Below, piece by piece: positions 1 to 8,386 of a stretch of 11,278 nt of DNA. The notes under the pieces were generated by a model. That model saw only the letters and a program-made list of their open reading frames with translations, was not told the origin of the DNA and made no database searches. The DNA comes from Teratosphaeria epicoccoides. Its lineage: Eukaryota > Ascomycota > Dothideomycetes > Mycosphaerellales > Teratosphaeriaceae. The position numbers and the translations under genes were made by a program. The first letter of the stretch is position 1. Each line of letters opens with the position of its first letter. The stretch covers positions 1 through 11,278 of the forward strand of contig JADDMT010000320.1 in the NCBI GenBank assembly GCA_021401465.1, given 5' to 3'.

Positions 1-517
1 GAAGCGACCATGAGTAACGGGGGTAGCAACGCCACGAAGAGAGGCTAGCATCTTCTTCTTTAGTAGGTTGCGAGGGAGCTCGTCTTCAGAGCCTATAGTA
101 GCCAGAGAACTAGCGACACCCTTACCGTGCCTAGTCGCGACAACTACCTCATCCTTAGCATCAGAAGGCGAAGAGACTCGAGCGCGCTTGCGGCTGTCGC
201 GCTCGGCCCTTAAGATCATCTTGCGCTTCTTGACACGAGTGTCGACTACATCATCGGACTTAGTGTCTCCCTTAGGCGCAACTAGTACGGTAACACTATA
301 GCGCGAAGGGATCCTGTTAGGACCGAAGGTATCCTGAATGTCGTCATCCTCCTCATCCTCAAAGATCTGGCCTAGAGGCTTGTGCCTTAGCGTCTTGACG
401 GACGTAGTGCGGGTCGCAAGCGGGGAAGGCTCGGCTTCCTCGTTACTGACCTCAATTTCGGCCCTGGCCCTCTTCTTCTTCTTAGACAGTAGCGTCGAGG
501 CGGCGTAGGTGGCGGCG

Positions 518-568
518 CTATAATGTGTTAGCTGTACGCACGCGACAGGATTCGAGTAAGTAACTTAC
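518..568 (-). other. Spliceosomal intron (51 nt) in the Cys-rich pseudogene
   Basis: On the minus strand a canonical GTAAGT donor (568-563), a GCTAAC branch sequence (532-527) and a TATAG acceptor (ending at 518) enclose 51 nt. Splicing joins the exons in phase 2 as a Pro codon and removes the in-frame TAA at the donor. The size and motifs are typical of filamentous ascomycetes. Confidence 0.75.
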
Positions 569-768
569 GGCTTAGTCCTTAGGACCGGCTTAGAGGCAGG
601 CTGCCTCTCGGTACGGCGCTAGGGCGTAGCCTTAGCGGCAGGAGCGGTGAATTGCTTGATAACCTTCTTGCGGATCATCCGCGTCTTAAAGTCATCGTCA
701 ATAGAGGCAAGGGCCCCGAGTTGCTAACGCTAACAGCTAGTCGGATATTTCTCGACGCTAACGTTAGC

Positions 769-822
769 CTAGCGGAGAGAGTTAGCATTTATACTTAGAG
801 GGCACCTACACTATATACGTAC
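769..822 (-). other. Spliceosomal intron (54 nt) in the Cys-rich pseudogene
   Basis: On the minus strand a GTACGT donor (from 822), a TGCTAAC branch sequence and a CTAG acceptor (ending at 769) enclose 54 nt. Removing it keeps the frame (phase 0) and removes two in-frame TAG codons. The same GTACGT donor appears in the transposase intron at 5012. Confidence 0.6.
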
Positions 823-1380
823 TATGGCGAAGGTCTCGACCCTAATAGTTAGCACCTTCAAGATCTTCTAGACTAAGTCTACGATCAGACCTAGACAAAC
901 GTTTTCGCCTGTTAGTAGAGAGTCGAAGCGAACGCCGCCATGAGAACAGTTAGCAGTTACGGTAAAGCACGAGAGGGCGCCGAGCAGGTAGGCGAGTGCC
1001 TCGCGGTACTTAGCCTGTAGCCTGTTCATAGTCAGAGTGCCTTTAGCAATCCCCTTGTCGCGCGTACTCTAGAAGTCATTGATGTTACGGCAGAGCTAGT
1101 TGTACTCGCCGTATACCTCTTTAGGGAGGTCTTAGCATTTTTGATGCTTGCTATTACAGTTAACATAATTGCGGTAGACACTGCCCTCATTAAATCCGCT
1201 AACGTAAATCTTGGCTACGCTTCGGTTAGTACAAGTCACGCATACCTCGCAGGTAGGGGACGCCTTACTAACACGCGGAGGAGAGATGTATGTAGCTTGG
1301 CTACTAAGGTTGTCGAGGCATTGTCAACACGAGCGACGATCGCGGGCAGAGCGAGTAGCGTCGAACTTAGTCTGTAGCAT

Positions 1381-2544
1381 ATGAGCTATTATAGCTAAGA
1401 CAGGTTAATTGATCTTGATTAATTGATTGAAGAAGAAAGAGCTCTAGTACGGACCTGCAGACACGGCGAGGCGCAAGCTAAGCGAAGTAGGAGTAGAGGT
1501 CGATGTTAGTGTCTTAGAACAGGAAAGTTTAGGAAGCGACGAGGTTTTTATACCCTCTAACAGCCCCCCTGTTGCCTACCGCAACTGTTAAGCTAGTGAC
1601 TTGAACTACATGCGCAGAGTACCTGCCTTTAGTTAACTTACAGGGGGACCGAATAATGCAATAACGGATAACGCGGCTGTTACGCATGTGCGCCGACTGT
1701 ACTCGTGCTAGCCTACTAGCATGGAAATGTGGCGAGGCCCGCGCTAGGAGCGCGCTCCTGCCGTTTCGAGTGGCGCGCGTAGGGCGTCCGCGTACTTTCC
1801 TACTACCCTAAGGTTCTGCGACACGTTCTTCATAGTCACGACTAAATAGGGACAGCCAAGCTACTTGGCGAGGCCGGCGCGCATGCTCGCCCTATAATTT
1901 CAAGGATTGACTAAAGTACGTACTCGTAGTTTCCTGATATCTCGATCCGCATGTAAAGCGAAGGTGTTATGAAGCTGCCTAACATGTAACAGATTAAAAC
2001 CCGCCTGAGTTAGTAGCCTCCGCCCCGTACTCGCTGCGAAGGTGTTAAGGTATACGCATGACACATGTTACATAGGCTATCTACCTATTCACCCTTGCGC
2101 GGTATGAGCGTGCTATATCCCGTACCCTATATGTTCCGCGTGCGTTACTTAGTGAGGCTAGGGACATCCTCATAGGAGGAGGGGCAGTGATACGGTTAAT
2201 ACTAGGGGACTATTTAAACCGCATGGGTTCTAATGGCCGCCCTTGGCATGTAGTGACCCTGCTACATATGGCAAGGGGGTCCTTCGTACATACGTTAGCT
2301 CGTATGTCGTCCGAGTAGGATCAGTTGTCGATGTAGGACGCCCCTACGTCGCTGACCCTACGGTACCCCTACGGGGTTAGGCTCGGACATGCTTTCCCTA
2401 ATTAAGGAGCGTCGGGGGTTATAAGCACCCTTAGCGCTACCTCTGCGATAAGCAGAAAGCAGCGCTATCTTGTACCTACTAAAGGGTCGGATTACTCTGT
2501 CACACTACGAGATATTTTCATATCATATAGCATATACATCTATA
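1381..2544. other. Stretch with no recognisable gene
   Basis: The part next to 1380 would be the 5' flank of the minus-strand pseudogene. The rest holds no frame I recognise. A 12-nt word, gcgaaggtgtta, occurs twice (1958-1969 and 2036-2047). A weak plus-strand frame from ATG 2058 to about 2580 has only about five stops, all TAG or TAA, but its translation resembles nothing I know, so it is not called as a gene. A small CCCC-TAC-GGGG hairpin lies near 2366. Confidence 0.5.
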
Positions 2545-2919
2545 TCATCGTGTCTACAACGCCTCTACTATCGCCAGGAATTTAAGTTGTAATTCCCTGC
2601 TACTACTAAAGAAGGCGCTTGTTTCCTAGAACATGCGCTCCTTCGCTACTATTAACCGCGTAATTCAGCCAAGTAGGCTAAGCTGCTCCATCCGTTCTTC
2701 TAACGTAGCGTACAGGCGTAGGTAATTGTCATGTCGAAGTGTAAGGCCTACTTCGATCGTACCTATGCTCTGCTATTGTAGCGCCTTAGGTTTGTAAATC
2801 GTGCCACGCTAGGTCTTAGAGGTTCTTGTTAAGGAAACACGCACACTTATTATTCGGGCTGTGCCTGTATCATGTCTGTTTAAATTACAGATGTTAGGAT
2901 TACTCGAAACACGCGTTGT
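2545..2919 (-). pseudogene. Possible short degraded coding remnant, unrecognised
   Basis: Leftward from 2919 one minus-strand frame covers about 124 codons, ending at TGA 2547-2545. It has internal stops at 2811, 2775, 2628 and 2556 (all TAG) and 2667 (TGA), the pattern left by RIP on Trp/Gln codons in the true frames elsewhere here. The stretch from about 2760 to 2550 reads as a plausible helical protein with regularly spaced leucines and acidic and basic residues. I see no family motif and no clear start. It could be a transposon accessory gene fragment or chance. Confidence 0.3.
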
Positions 2920-3181
2920 TTATACTTATTAGTCTCTTAGCTAACTTTAGATAAAAGATGTAGCAGACCCTTCCGCGCTTTTCGCACCTTATTGCCATAG
3001 CCGTAGCCGTCGTATATGCGACGCCGCATTGTCTATCTTCTAGTCTGCTACGACACTATCTGTAGCAGGCATGATCTAGACGCTAGGGTCCTAATAATTA
3101 TGGCACTTAAGACACGCATATAGGAACAGGATACTTAAGCCTATACGCGTAAGGTAACTATTTCCTTGCCTAACATGTACT
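2920..3181. other. Stretch with no recognisable gene
   Basis: No frame here gives a convincing translation. The plus frame that becomes helicase-like after 3182 can be followed back to about 3062, but it has clustered stops and no motif, so the left limit of that fragment is uncertain. Confidence 0.4.
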
Positions 3182-3661
3182 GACTTTGACTAGTATCTCT
3201 AGTAGGTAGTAGAGAACAGTTACATCCTAGACAGATTCAACAAGATAGCTAGGTTCATCGGGCTAGATTACAGGTCGAAAGATAAGGCCATGATTGTAGG
3301 GGACTTCGTGACTACTAATCCTATTGTCAAAGGCTACTAAGACGACCCTTAGTTGCTTATATCGACTATGAACAAAATTAAGAGTAGCGTAACTCTTGTA
3401 CCTGCCGACACTATCATAATACTAGATAACAACTTAAAACAGCAGTTAACTAGGCAAGCCTGTAGCAGGGTTAGTCGCACTAGATTAATGCAGTTAGCGC
3501 GATTAACAGAGGCAATAAGATTTTACTAGGTTACGCCATAGAGCTAATTCGGAGAGTAGACTATAAACTGTTAGCAGACTAGTAACGACTTCATTAATAC
3601 TATGCGCAATGATTAGGGCGAGTAGAGAGGCATAGGATCGTACGGGCTACGCAGGCTAGCG
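3182..3661 (+). pseudogene. SNF2-like helicase C-terminal fragment, RIP-degraded
   Basis: One plus-strand frame reads as a degraded protein with features of the second RecA-like lobe of SNF2/Rad54 ATPases. A stretch ending in LLIST (about 3353-3367, resembling motif V) is followed by an ADTIIILD stretch and then QACSRVSRT (about 3455-3481, resembling motif VI, usually QA..R.hRiGQ). SNF2 proteins use this lobe with a P-loop lobe to translocate on DNA. No Walker A or DExx box is visible upstream, so only the C-terminal part survives or is recognisable. Internal stops at 3338 (TAA), 3350 (TAG) and several after 3530 fit RIP. Downstream similarity fades near 3661. It may be a captured host gene piece or part of a larger repeat. 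The family call is moderate; the arginine finger context is altered. Confidence 0.5.
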
Positions 3662-3832
3662 TAAGATAACAGATTAACTAGGGTTTAACTACAATCTTGT
3701 AATAGAGTAATACTAGTAGTCGTGCGCGAGCAGTATCGTTTTAGATAGCGACTACATAAGCACCTCATCTGATAGAGTATATGCATAATACTAATCATCT
3801 CGTCTGTTCGAATGTACTTGACGACTACTAAA

Positions 3833-3849
3833 TGCTAGTAGTATACTAG
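3833..3849 (+). repeat. Direct repeat copy 1 (candidate subterminal repeat)
   Basis: The 17-nt word tgctagtagtatactag is followed by a tacgtctactac-like tail. It recurs exactly at 3935-3951, 102 nt downstream, with a related tail. Confidence 0.5.
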
Positions 3850-3934
3850 CGGTACGTCTACTACTACTACGTTAAGGTCTGACCTATAGATCGCTACTAC
3901 ACATTTTAAACCCTTACAATCGACAGACAACGAC

Positions 3935-3951
3935 TGCTAGTAGTATACTAG
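3935..3951 (+). repeat. Direct repeat copy 2 (candidate subterminal repeat)
   Basis: This is an exact copy of the 17-nt word at 3833, followed by agcactcctactacgtctac. The same tail, degenerated, follows the third copy near 4136. Confidence 0.5.
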
Positions 3952-4134
3952 TAGCACTCCTACTACGTCTACGCTACACATCTAAGCCGCTAGTAATAGA
4001 GGGTATAACTCTGTGCATATGAATACTATACACTTTAGATTTATATATGAAACTACTCGAAATTCAGGATTCCTAGCCAAAACCGCGCTCGTACTGCCTG
4101 CGATTAACAGAATGAGTTAGCTAATATAACTGCC

Positions 4135-4172
4135 GCTAGTATACTCCTAGCACATCCATTTTCGTCTACTCT
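4135..4172 (+). repeat. Direct repeat copy 3, degenerate
   Basis: A gctagtatact word is followed by agcac and cgtctac at spacing similar to copy 2. It is shorter and more diverged than the other two copies, so this is the weakest member. Confidence 0.3.
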
Positions 4173-4351
4173 AGGCCCTCCTTTACTACTACACTCTAAT
4201 AACACTCGATTCTTCTATTAACCTAAATACTAACCCTAACCACGCATAGCTAGCTAACAGGATAAACCGTCTGAGCGGCAATCAGCTACCCGCGCGGCAC
4301 GCGTACCTTTCTAGGGGTCGGGTGTTTATAGTGATTGACGCGTCTATAAGC

Positions 4352-4421
4352 GCCGTAGCCTTTATAACACACTACGTCGACGATAGCTTCATAGCGCATA
4401 CTATACTACATAGGCTACGGC
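4352..4421. repeat. 10-bp perfect inverted repeat with 50-nt loop
   Basis: The arms gccgtagcct (4352-4361) and aggctacggc (4412-4421) are exact reverse complements. They lie just upstream of the likely transposase start, so they may be promoter or transposase-binding structure, or chance. Confidence 0.35.
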
Positions 4422-4469
4422 AAAGCATTAAAAGGTCATAGTAGTCATGCCCGGCATGTTCCTACCTAC

Positions 4470-6890
4470 ATGGCGGCGAAGTTTTAGCACTTCATTAATC
4501 AGAGTACTATGGATCTTAGACCCGACGAGAAATACGCGTCAGATTTGAACATCTCCTTAGACTTGAACAACAGAGTCGAAACTTAATCAGCAGACGATGT
4601 CCTCGCCTACAAGGAGGGGGCATTAGTCGACGATGCTACGGGAGTAGATAGGTAGTATGTTGCAAACGAGGAACTAGTTATAGTCGTCGAGCCTGTGTTT
4701 AATGAGGCTCACATGCAAGAGAAAGAGATAGTAGCGACAGCTAGGGCAATCGACAATGACAGTAGTAACATTGACGCGCTTAGTCTCTACAACGACCTAG
4801 CAGCATTTACAAGAGACGCTACATCTCTAGATAGACGATATAGAGACATAAATGGCAGCTAAACGGGTAGGCTACATGGCGTCACGAGCGAGCACAGCTT
4901 AGCTTTAATCCATATACGCGCTAGTAGGCTGTTATCTGCTAGGTACGAGCAACCGTATAAGCGGACACCTTTTAGCGTAGGTAGTCTCATAGCAGGCAGG
5001 CTAATTAAAGTGTACGTTAAGCCGCAATCCTACCGAGTTAGTAATAACCTTGACTAGGTCTAACGAACAGACAGATGAGGAACTTAACGAATAGGGCTGT
5101 GCCTTCTTCTAAAGTAATGCAGATGTAGTATTCGCATACTAGCTCTCACATAAAGGCATTTCAAGCAACGCTATCGATCGGTTATTTAAGAATCCCTAGC
5201 TACAGAAGATCCACGAACTACTTAGCTTTTAGTTAGGCGTGGAGCTTAAGGACAAGATCTAAGAAGTAAGTGCCTACTAACTACTATTCATTGCAAAATA
5301 GAGTATTACGAACATCGAATTAGAATCTCTACAGTCGACCTCTAGTGTCAAGACAGTGCCTCTAAGGCACCGGAAAGTCGAAGACATTATGCGCTTTCTT
5401 ATAGGGCACAAGGGTTTCAGGAATGATCTCGTGTACGCGCCTTATTACCTCGAGACTCTAGATGACCCGCCTAGGCGGATCTATTAGGACATAGCCTCTA
5501 CAGACTAGTAGTAGGACAAACAGAAAGAGCTTGGAATAGACGGAGCGACAATTATGCCACTAATTCTTGCTAGTGACAAGACACAGGTTACTAATCATCA
5601 AGGTGACCTGATCGCATAGCTAGTATACTTGACGATTAGTAACCTGCCTAGATCGGTTCGTAACTCTAACTATCGACTAGGCAGCGTGCTCCTAGCGATG
5701 CTACTAGTAGTTAAAGGCGGGAAAGGAAGCATTAGGGACGAGCTATACTATCGCTACATGAAGACAATGTTCGACCCTATTACTAAGCTCGCTATAGGCG
5801 AGGGCCTTGACGTCTTGTATGCGGATAGCGAGACACGGCGATGTTTCCTAAATATCGCAGTATACGCGAGCGACTACTAAGAACAGGTAATAATCATAGG
5901 CGTGAAGAACAACTACTACTACACAATATGTATAATCAATCTAGAAAAACGCGAAGACCTCGAAGCAGTTACGCTATAGCGGATATATAAGGACATGCAA
6001 ATACAAATCATGCTCTAGCGAGCGGCGAAGAAGGACTAGGGCAGCCATGTACACGACCTACCGAACTTCGCATTTAGGCACCCTAGCCTAAATATCTACA
6101 AGACGCTAATAGTAGACGTGCTCTACTAACTCTTTAAGGGTATATTAATGTACGTCATAGATTAGACGCGAGATTTGCTTAAGAGTTAACTGCCTCTGTC
6201 TTCGAAGCGAGCTAGAGCGGCACTCCTATAAGCCGAGGGCTAGTATAAAGTAGCAAGAAAGAGTAACAAAGGCAAGACTGTCATAGATTATTAACTAGAT
6301 GTTATTATCGACTGTCGCTTCGCGGCAGTGCCTACATTTAGGAAGCTCCGGGTATTTAGCTAGATGTCCGCAGTAAGCTAATAGACAGGCTAGGAGCAGA
6401 AGAGTATGCTACAACAGTTGCTCCTAGTCTTCGTGCTACTATTAGAAGAGGCTAAGGTACATGGCGCTATCTAGTTCTTGCGGGCGATAGTAGACTTCTC
6501 TTAGTTAGCGTAATATCCTTCACATGATAGCAAAACGCTCCGGTTTATAGTCCTCGCCCTGTTCTAATGCAACTAGTATAAAGAAGAGTTTAGGGAGTAC
6601 TACATAAGCAAAGGAGAGCTAAGAAAGAAGAAAGCGCAGACAGAGCGAGCGGAGGAGCCTAAGATAGTAGACAATGTATGTAAACTATAAAGGCACTTCA
6701 ATTTTCCTAAGTTTTATGCCCTTACACACTACGTAGACATGATACGGCTCTTCGGCAACGCGCTAGACCTCGACACTAGCTACTTCGAACACAAGTATGT
6801 CGAATATATTAAGAAGCTATTCAAATTAACTAACAAGAAGAACGGATAGGAGGACTAAATTATGGAGTACTTCTAGCGAAAGATCACTAT
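4470..6890 (+). pseudogene. Plavaka-type DNA transposase, RIP-degraded and truncated at 3' end by an LTR retrotransposon
   Basis: Plavaka transposases are fungal DDE enzymes, related to the CACTA group, that cut and paste their own element. Exon 1 (ATG 4470 or 4509 to 5011) is acidic and poorly conserved. A 46-nt intron (5012-5057) shifts the frame to exon 2. Diagnostic stretches follow: LASDKTQ (5566-5586) then a VYLTISNLP stretch (5623-5649), a degraded D-V-L-H-Q-L-F-K-G-like site (6115), and an HFNFPKF..LTHYVD stretch (6694-6738) with a DT..FEHKY stretch ending in a TNKKNG word near 6843. Asp 5575, Asp 6115 and Glu 6787 are candidate catalytic residues, all intact. About forty in-frame TAG/TAA codons interrupt it. 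The longest uninterrupted run is 5629-5880. Transposase-like sequence continues to 6890, where the LTR starts; known relatives extend further. The family call is firm; the catalytic residue assignment is inferred. Confidence 0.82.
5012..5057 (+). other. Probable 46-nt intron in the Plavaka transposase
   Basis: A GTACGT donor at 5012 and a GACTAG acceptor ending at 5057 flank a TAATAAC possible branch. Splicing moves from frame 3 to frame 1 in phase 2. It also joins the N-terminal part to the conserved domain, which otherwise sits in another frame, and removes the in-frame TAG at 5055. A simple frameshift mutation is the alternative. Confidence 0.55.
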
Positions 6891-6951
6891 TGTCATAAGT
6901 GTAAGGAGTACTGTCTAGAGTACTATAGGATACAGGATCATGAGGGTCCTA

Positions 6952-6997
6952 AGTGCTATAAGTCATAGTATAGTTATAGGAGTGCTATGAGTCATAG
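6952..6997 (+). repeat. Direct repeat pair in U3 of the LTR
   Basis: A 17-nt word, agtgctataagtcatag (6952-6968), recurs at 6981-6997 with a single TA/TG difference. Further cagtcatagg-like partial copies follow to about 7010. It could be an array of regulatory sites in the LTR promoter. Confidence 0.55.
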
Positions 6998-7016
6998 GCA
7001 CAGTCATAGGAGAAAG

Positions 7017-7120
7017 GATCTATAGGGTTAGTCTACAGATCTATAGGCCTACAAGGAAGAAGGGATCTGTCACGGGATGACAGACCCTTAGATCTGTAGG
7101 GTTAGTCTACAGATCTGTAG
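7017..7120 (+). repeat. Direct repeat of a 30-nt palindrome-bearing unit in U3
   Basis: Unit 7017-7046 recurs at 7091-7120. The copies differ at only two positions, each TA in the first copy and TG in the second. The second copy contains a perfect 14-nt palindrome, CTACAGATCTGTAG (7107-7120). Between the units, 7062-7072 and 7078-7087 form a hairpin stem (ATCTGTCA/TGACAG core, one bulge). Confidence 0.7.
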
Positions 7121-7128
7121 ACACGGAT

Positions 7129-7156
7129 CTGTTAGGTCTGTTAACAGATCTAACAG
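7129..7156. repeat. 28-nt near-perfect palindrome in U3
   Basis: The sequence centred on GTTAAC (7140-7145) reads the same on both strands except for one pair (G 7136 against T 7149). Its outer arms are CTGTTAG/CTAACAG. It belongs to the same CTGTTAG/AGATCT word family as the units before it. It may bind a regulator or fold in the transcript. Confidence 0.55.
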
Positions 7157-7175
7157 AGCTACTCTGTCTCTCTAG

Positions 7176-7181
7176 TATATA
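7176..7181 (+). promoter_or_regulatory. Putative LTR TATA box
   Basis: TATATA lies in the middle of the putative LTR, after the repeat-rich U3 segment and about 170 nt before the LTR end. A start site about 25-35 nt downstream would fall near 7203-7211. Confidence 0.5.
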
Positions 7182-7352
7182 GGGGTAGCTTTAGGACAGG
7201 CAGTTAAGAGCTTCGTGCTTAATCTTAATTTAATCCTCTCTTGCTTAGAGGAGAGTTAGTTACAAGGTTAACTACTATTGTCGATATTCTTTACAGCTCT
7301 GCGAGTCTAACACCTAATCCCCTTCCTACTATCGGCACCTACCCTTATAACA

Positions 7353-7498
7353 TTTTAAGCACTACTTCTAAGGAAGCATCAGGAGACTCGTCGAGCGCTT
7401 AACATACGCCTATGTTAAGTAGTTCTTTAACTATTAGTTCAAGTTCTAGTAACAGTTAACTGACGCCACGAGAACAAGTTGCCGCTATACCTTAAGTC
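7353..7498 (+). other. Retrotransposon 5' leader between LTR and gag
   Basis: No gene is present. TTAAGCAC (7355-7362), 2 nt after the LTR end, is the exact complement of GTGCTTAA at 7215-7222 in the R/U5 part of the LTR. This fits the self-priming primer-binding site known from the Tf1/sushi group. No TGG-starting tRNA-type site is evident; RIP could have turned TGG into TAG, so a tRNA primer cannot be excluded. Confidence 0.45.
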
Positions 7499-8344
7499 AT
7501 GTAGTAGCTTGAATCCATTCACCTTAGCGAGATGGCTCTAGCATCCGTCGCAGGTTCAACTACCGGGAATAGACATGGCAACAACAGCTTCAAGATAGGA
7601 AGCCCTACAGAGTTTATAGGACAACGATCTCAAGTCGAGATGTTTATCCTACAATACTAGTTAGCATTTAACGTGGATACAGAACGGTTTACGACACATC
7701 ATAAGCGAATGATGTACATTATCTCTTACCTGAAGGGACTAGCGTTCGAGTTTATCTAGCCTCATCTAACAGATTATCTAGATCACGTTAGTAACGCTAA
7801 AGCTAGGAAGACGACGACTAGGGAGATTCTTAACTTAGACAAGTCCTTGTTTAAGGCATTACGCGAAGCGTTTAGGCTCGGTAATAAGCAACAAGAGGCC
7901 GAGAGAGCTCTCCTAGGAATCTAGTAGAAGGGTTCCGCTACTAAGTACCGCGCGGACTTTTAGACCCTCTCTGCTCAAGTCGACTAGAATGATAACGCTT
8001 TAGCCGCTTAGTTCTACTAGGGACTAAAGGAGACGGTTAAAGACGAAATTACCCGAGGAGATTAGCTAACGACATTCAAGGAAATAAGCGATCTCGCGAT
8101 TAGAGTCGATAATCGCATCTAGGAACGACAGCAAGAACGACAACATAGAAATCGCAAGCTAGTACAAGCTAACCATAAGGTCTAACGATTAGCACTAAAA
8201 TGGCGAAGCGATTACTACGGTCTCTAACCTATAGAGTTAGATGCGACTAAGGGGCGTCCGAGGAATAGACCCCGAGGAAAGCTGCGGAAAGGCTCTCCTA
8301 ATCAGAATAGTCTAAAGAAGCTATTCGACAAGAGTAATCTCGAG

Positions 8345-8386
8345 TGCTATAACTGTAGAAAGAAAGGACACTTTTCCCGCGAATGT
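8345..8386 (+). other. CCHC zinc knuckle of Gag nucleocapsid
   Basis: The spacing CX2CX4HX4C is exact, with the CYNC, GH and C positions all intact and flanked by Lys/Arg. In Ty3/Gypsy and retroviral Gag this knuckle binds element RNA for packaging. Confidence 0.9.

Larger units (their letters stand above)
1..1380 (-). pseudogene. RIP-degraded gene for a Cys-rich, basic (probably nuclear) protein of unknown function; 3' end outside window
   Basis: I do not recognise a named family. Reading leftward from ATG 1380-1378 (an in-frame TAA lies just upstream), one frame runs to the window edge, about 425 codons after removing introns at 769-822 and 518-568. Both introns are multiples of three and keep the frame. 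The first 100 residues hold Cys at about 18, 21, 44, 47, 50, 75, 82 and 97, including CxxC and CxxCxxC spacing, which suggests zinc binding. The C-terminal half is charged, with KKKRAR and KKRK clusters (possible nuclear localisation) and an acidic EDEEDDD run. About eight in-frame stops occur (1326 TGA, 1134 TAA, and TAG at 1098, 1071, 870, 732, 726, 621). Most fit Trp or Gln codons hit by RIP, and the TGA fits CGA to TGA. Codons encoded by 1-500 carry no stop. Small plus-strand frames here are shadows. Similar Cys-rich hypothetical proteins occur in repetitive parts of fungal genomes; that link is only inferred. Confidence 0.6.
3662..4469. other. Repeat-bearing non-coding stretch upstream of the Plavaka transposase
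   Basis: No gene is recognised. The stretch holds the short direct repeats at 3833, 3935 and about 4136, the 10-bp inverted repeat at 4352/4412, TATA-like words (TATAAG near 4345, TTTATAAC near 4361) and a two-unit telomere-like TAACCC near 4232. It is best read as the 5' non-coding/subterminal part of the Plavaka element, although its terminus could not be located. Confidence 0.4.
6891..7352 (+). repeat. Putative 5' long terminal repeat (462 bp)
   Basis: The left end TGTCATAAG (6891-6899) and right end CTTATAACA (7344-7352) are inverted complements at 8 of 9 positions and carry the usual TG...CA. Between them lie repeat-rich U3-like sequence (6952-7156), a TATA box (7176) and an R/U5-like segment. 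The left end falls exactly where transposase similarity stops, and the right end lies 2 nt before the candidate primer-binding site. The second LTR is outside the window, so the ends are inferred and not confirmed by comparison. Confidence 0.6.

Noticed and set aside
68..301. 77-codon plus-strand frame
   Set aside because: It is antisense to the clean C-terminal part of the minus-strand Cys-rich gene, whose translation is coherent and spans two introns.
1141..1377. 78-codon plus-strand frame
   Set aside because: It is antisense to the Cys-rich N-terminal exon and has no recognisable features.
4230..4246. Telomere-like ctaaccctaacc
   Set aside because: Only two units, inside transposon-related sequence; not a telomere.
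4448..4500. Possible C2H2-like finger (CPAC ... H) in frame 2 just upstream of the transposase
   Set aside because: The second His spacing is poor and the frame does not join exon 1 without an unsupported intron.
7234..7252. Small hairpin TCCTCT/AGAGGA in the R/U5 region
   Set aside because: A 6-bp stem is too short to call a terminator or functional structure.
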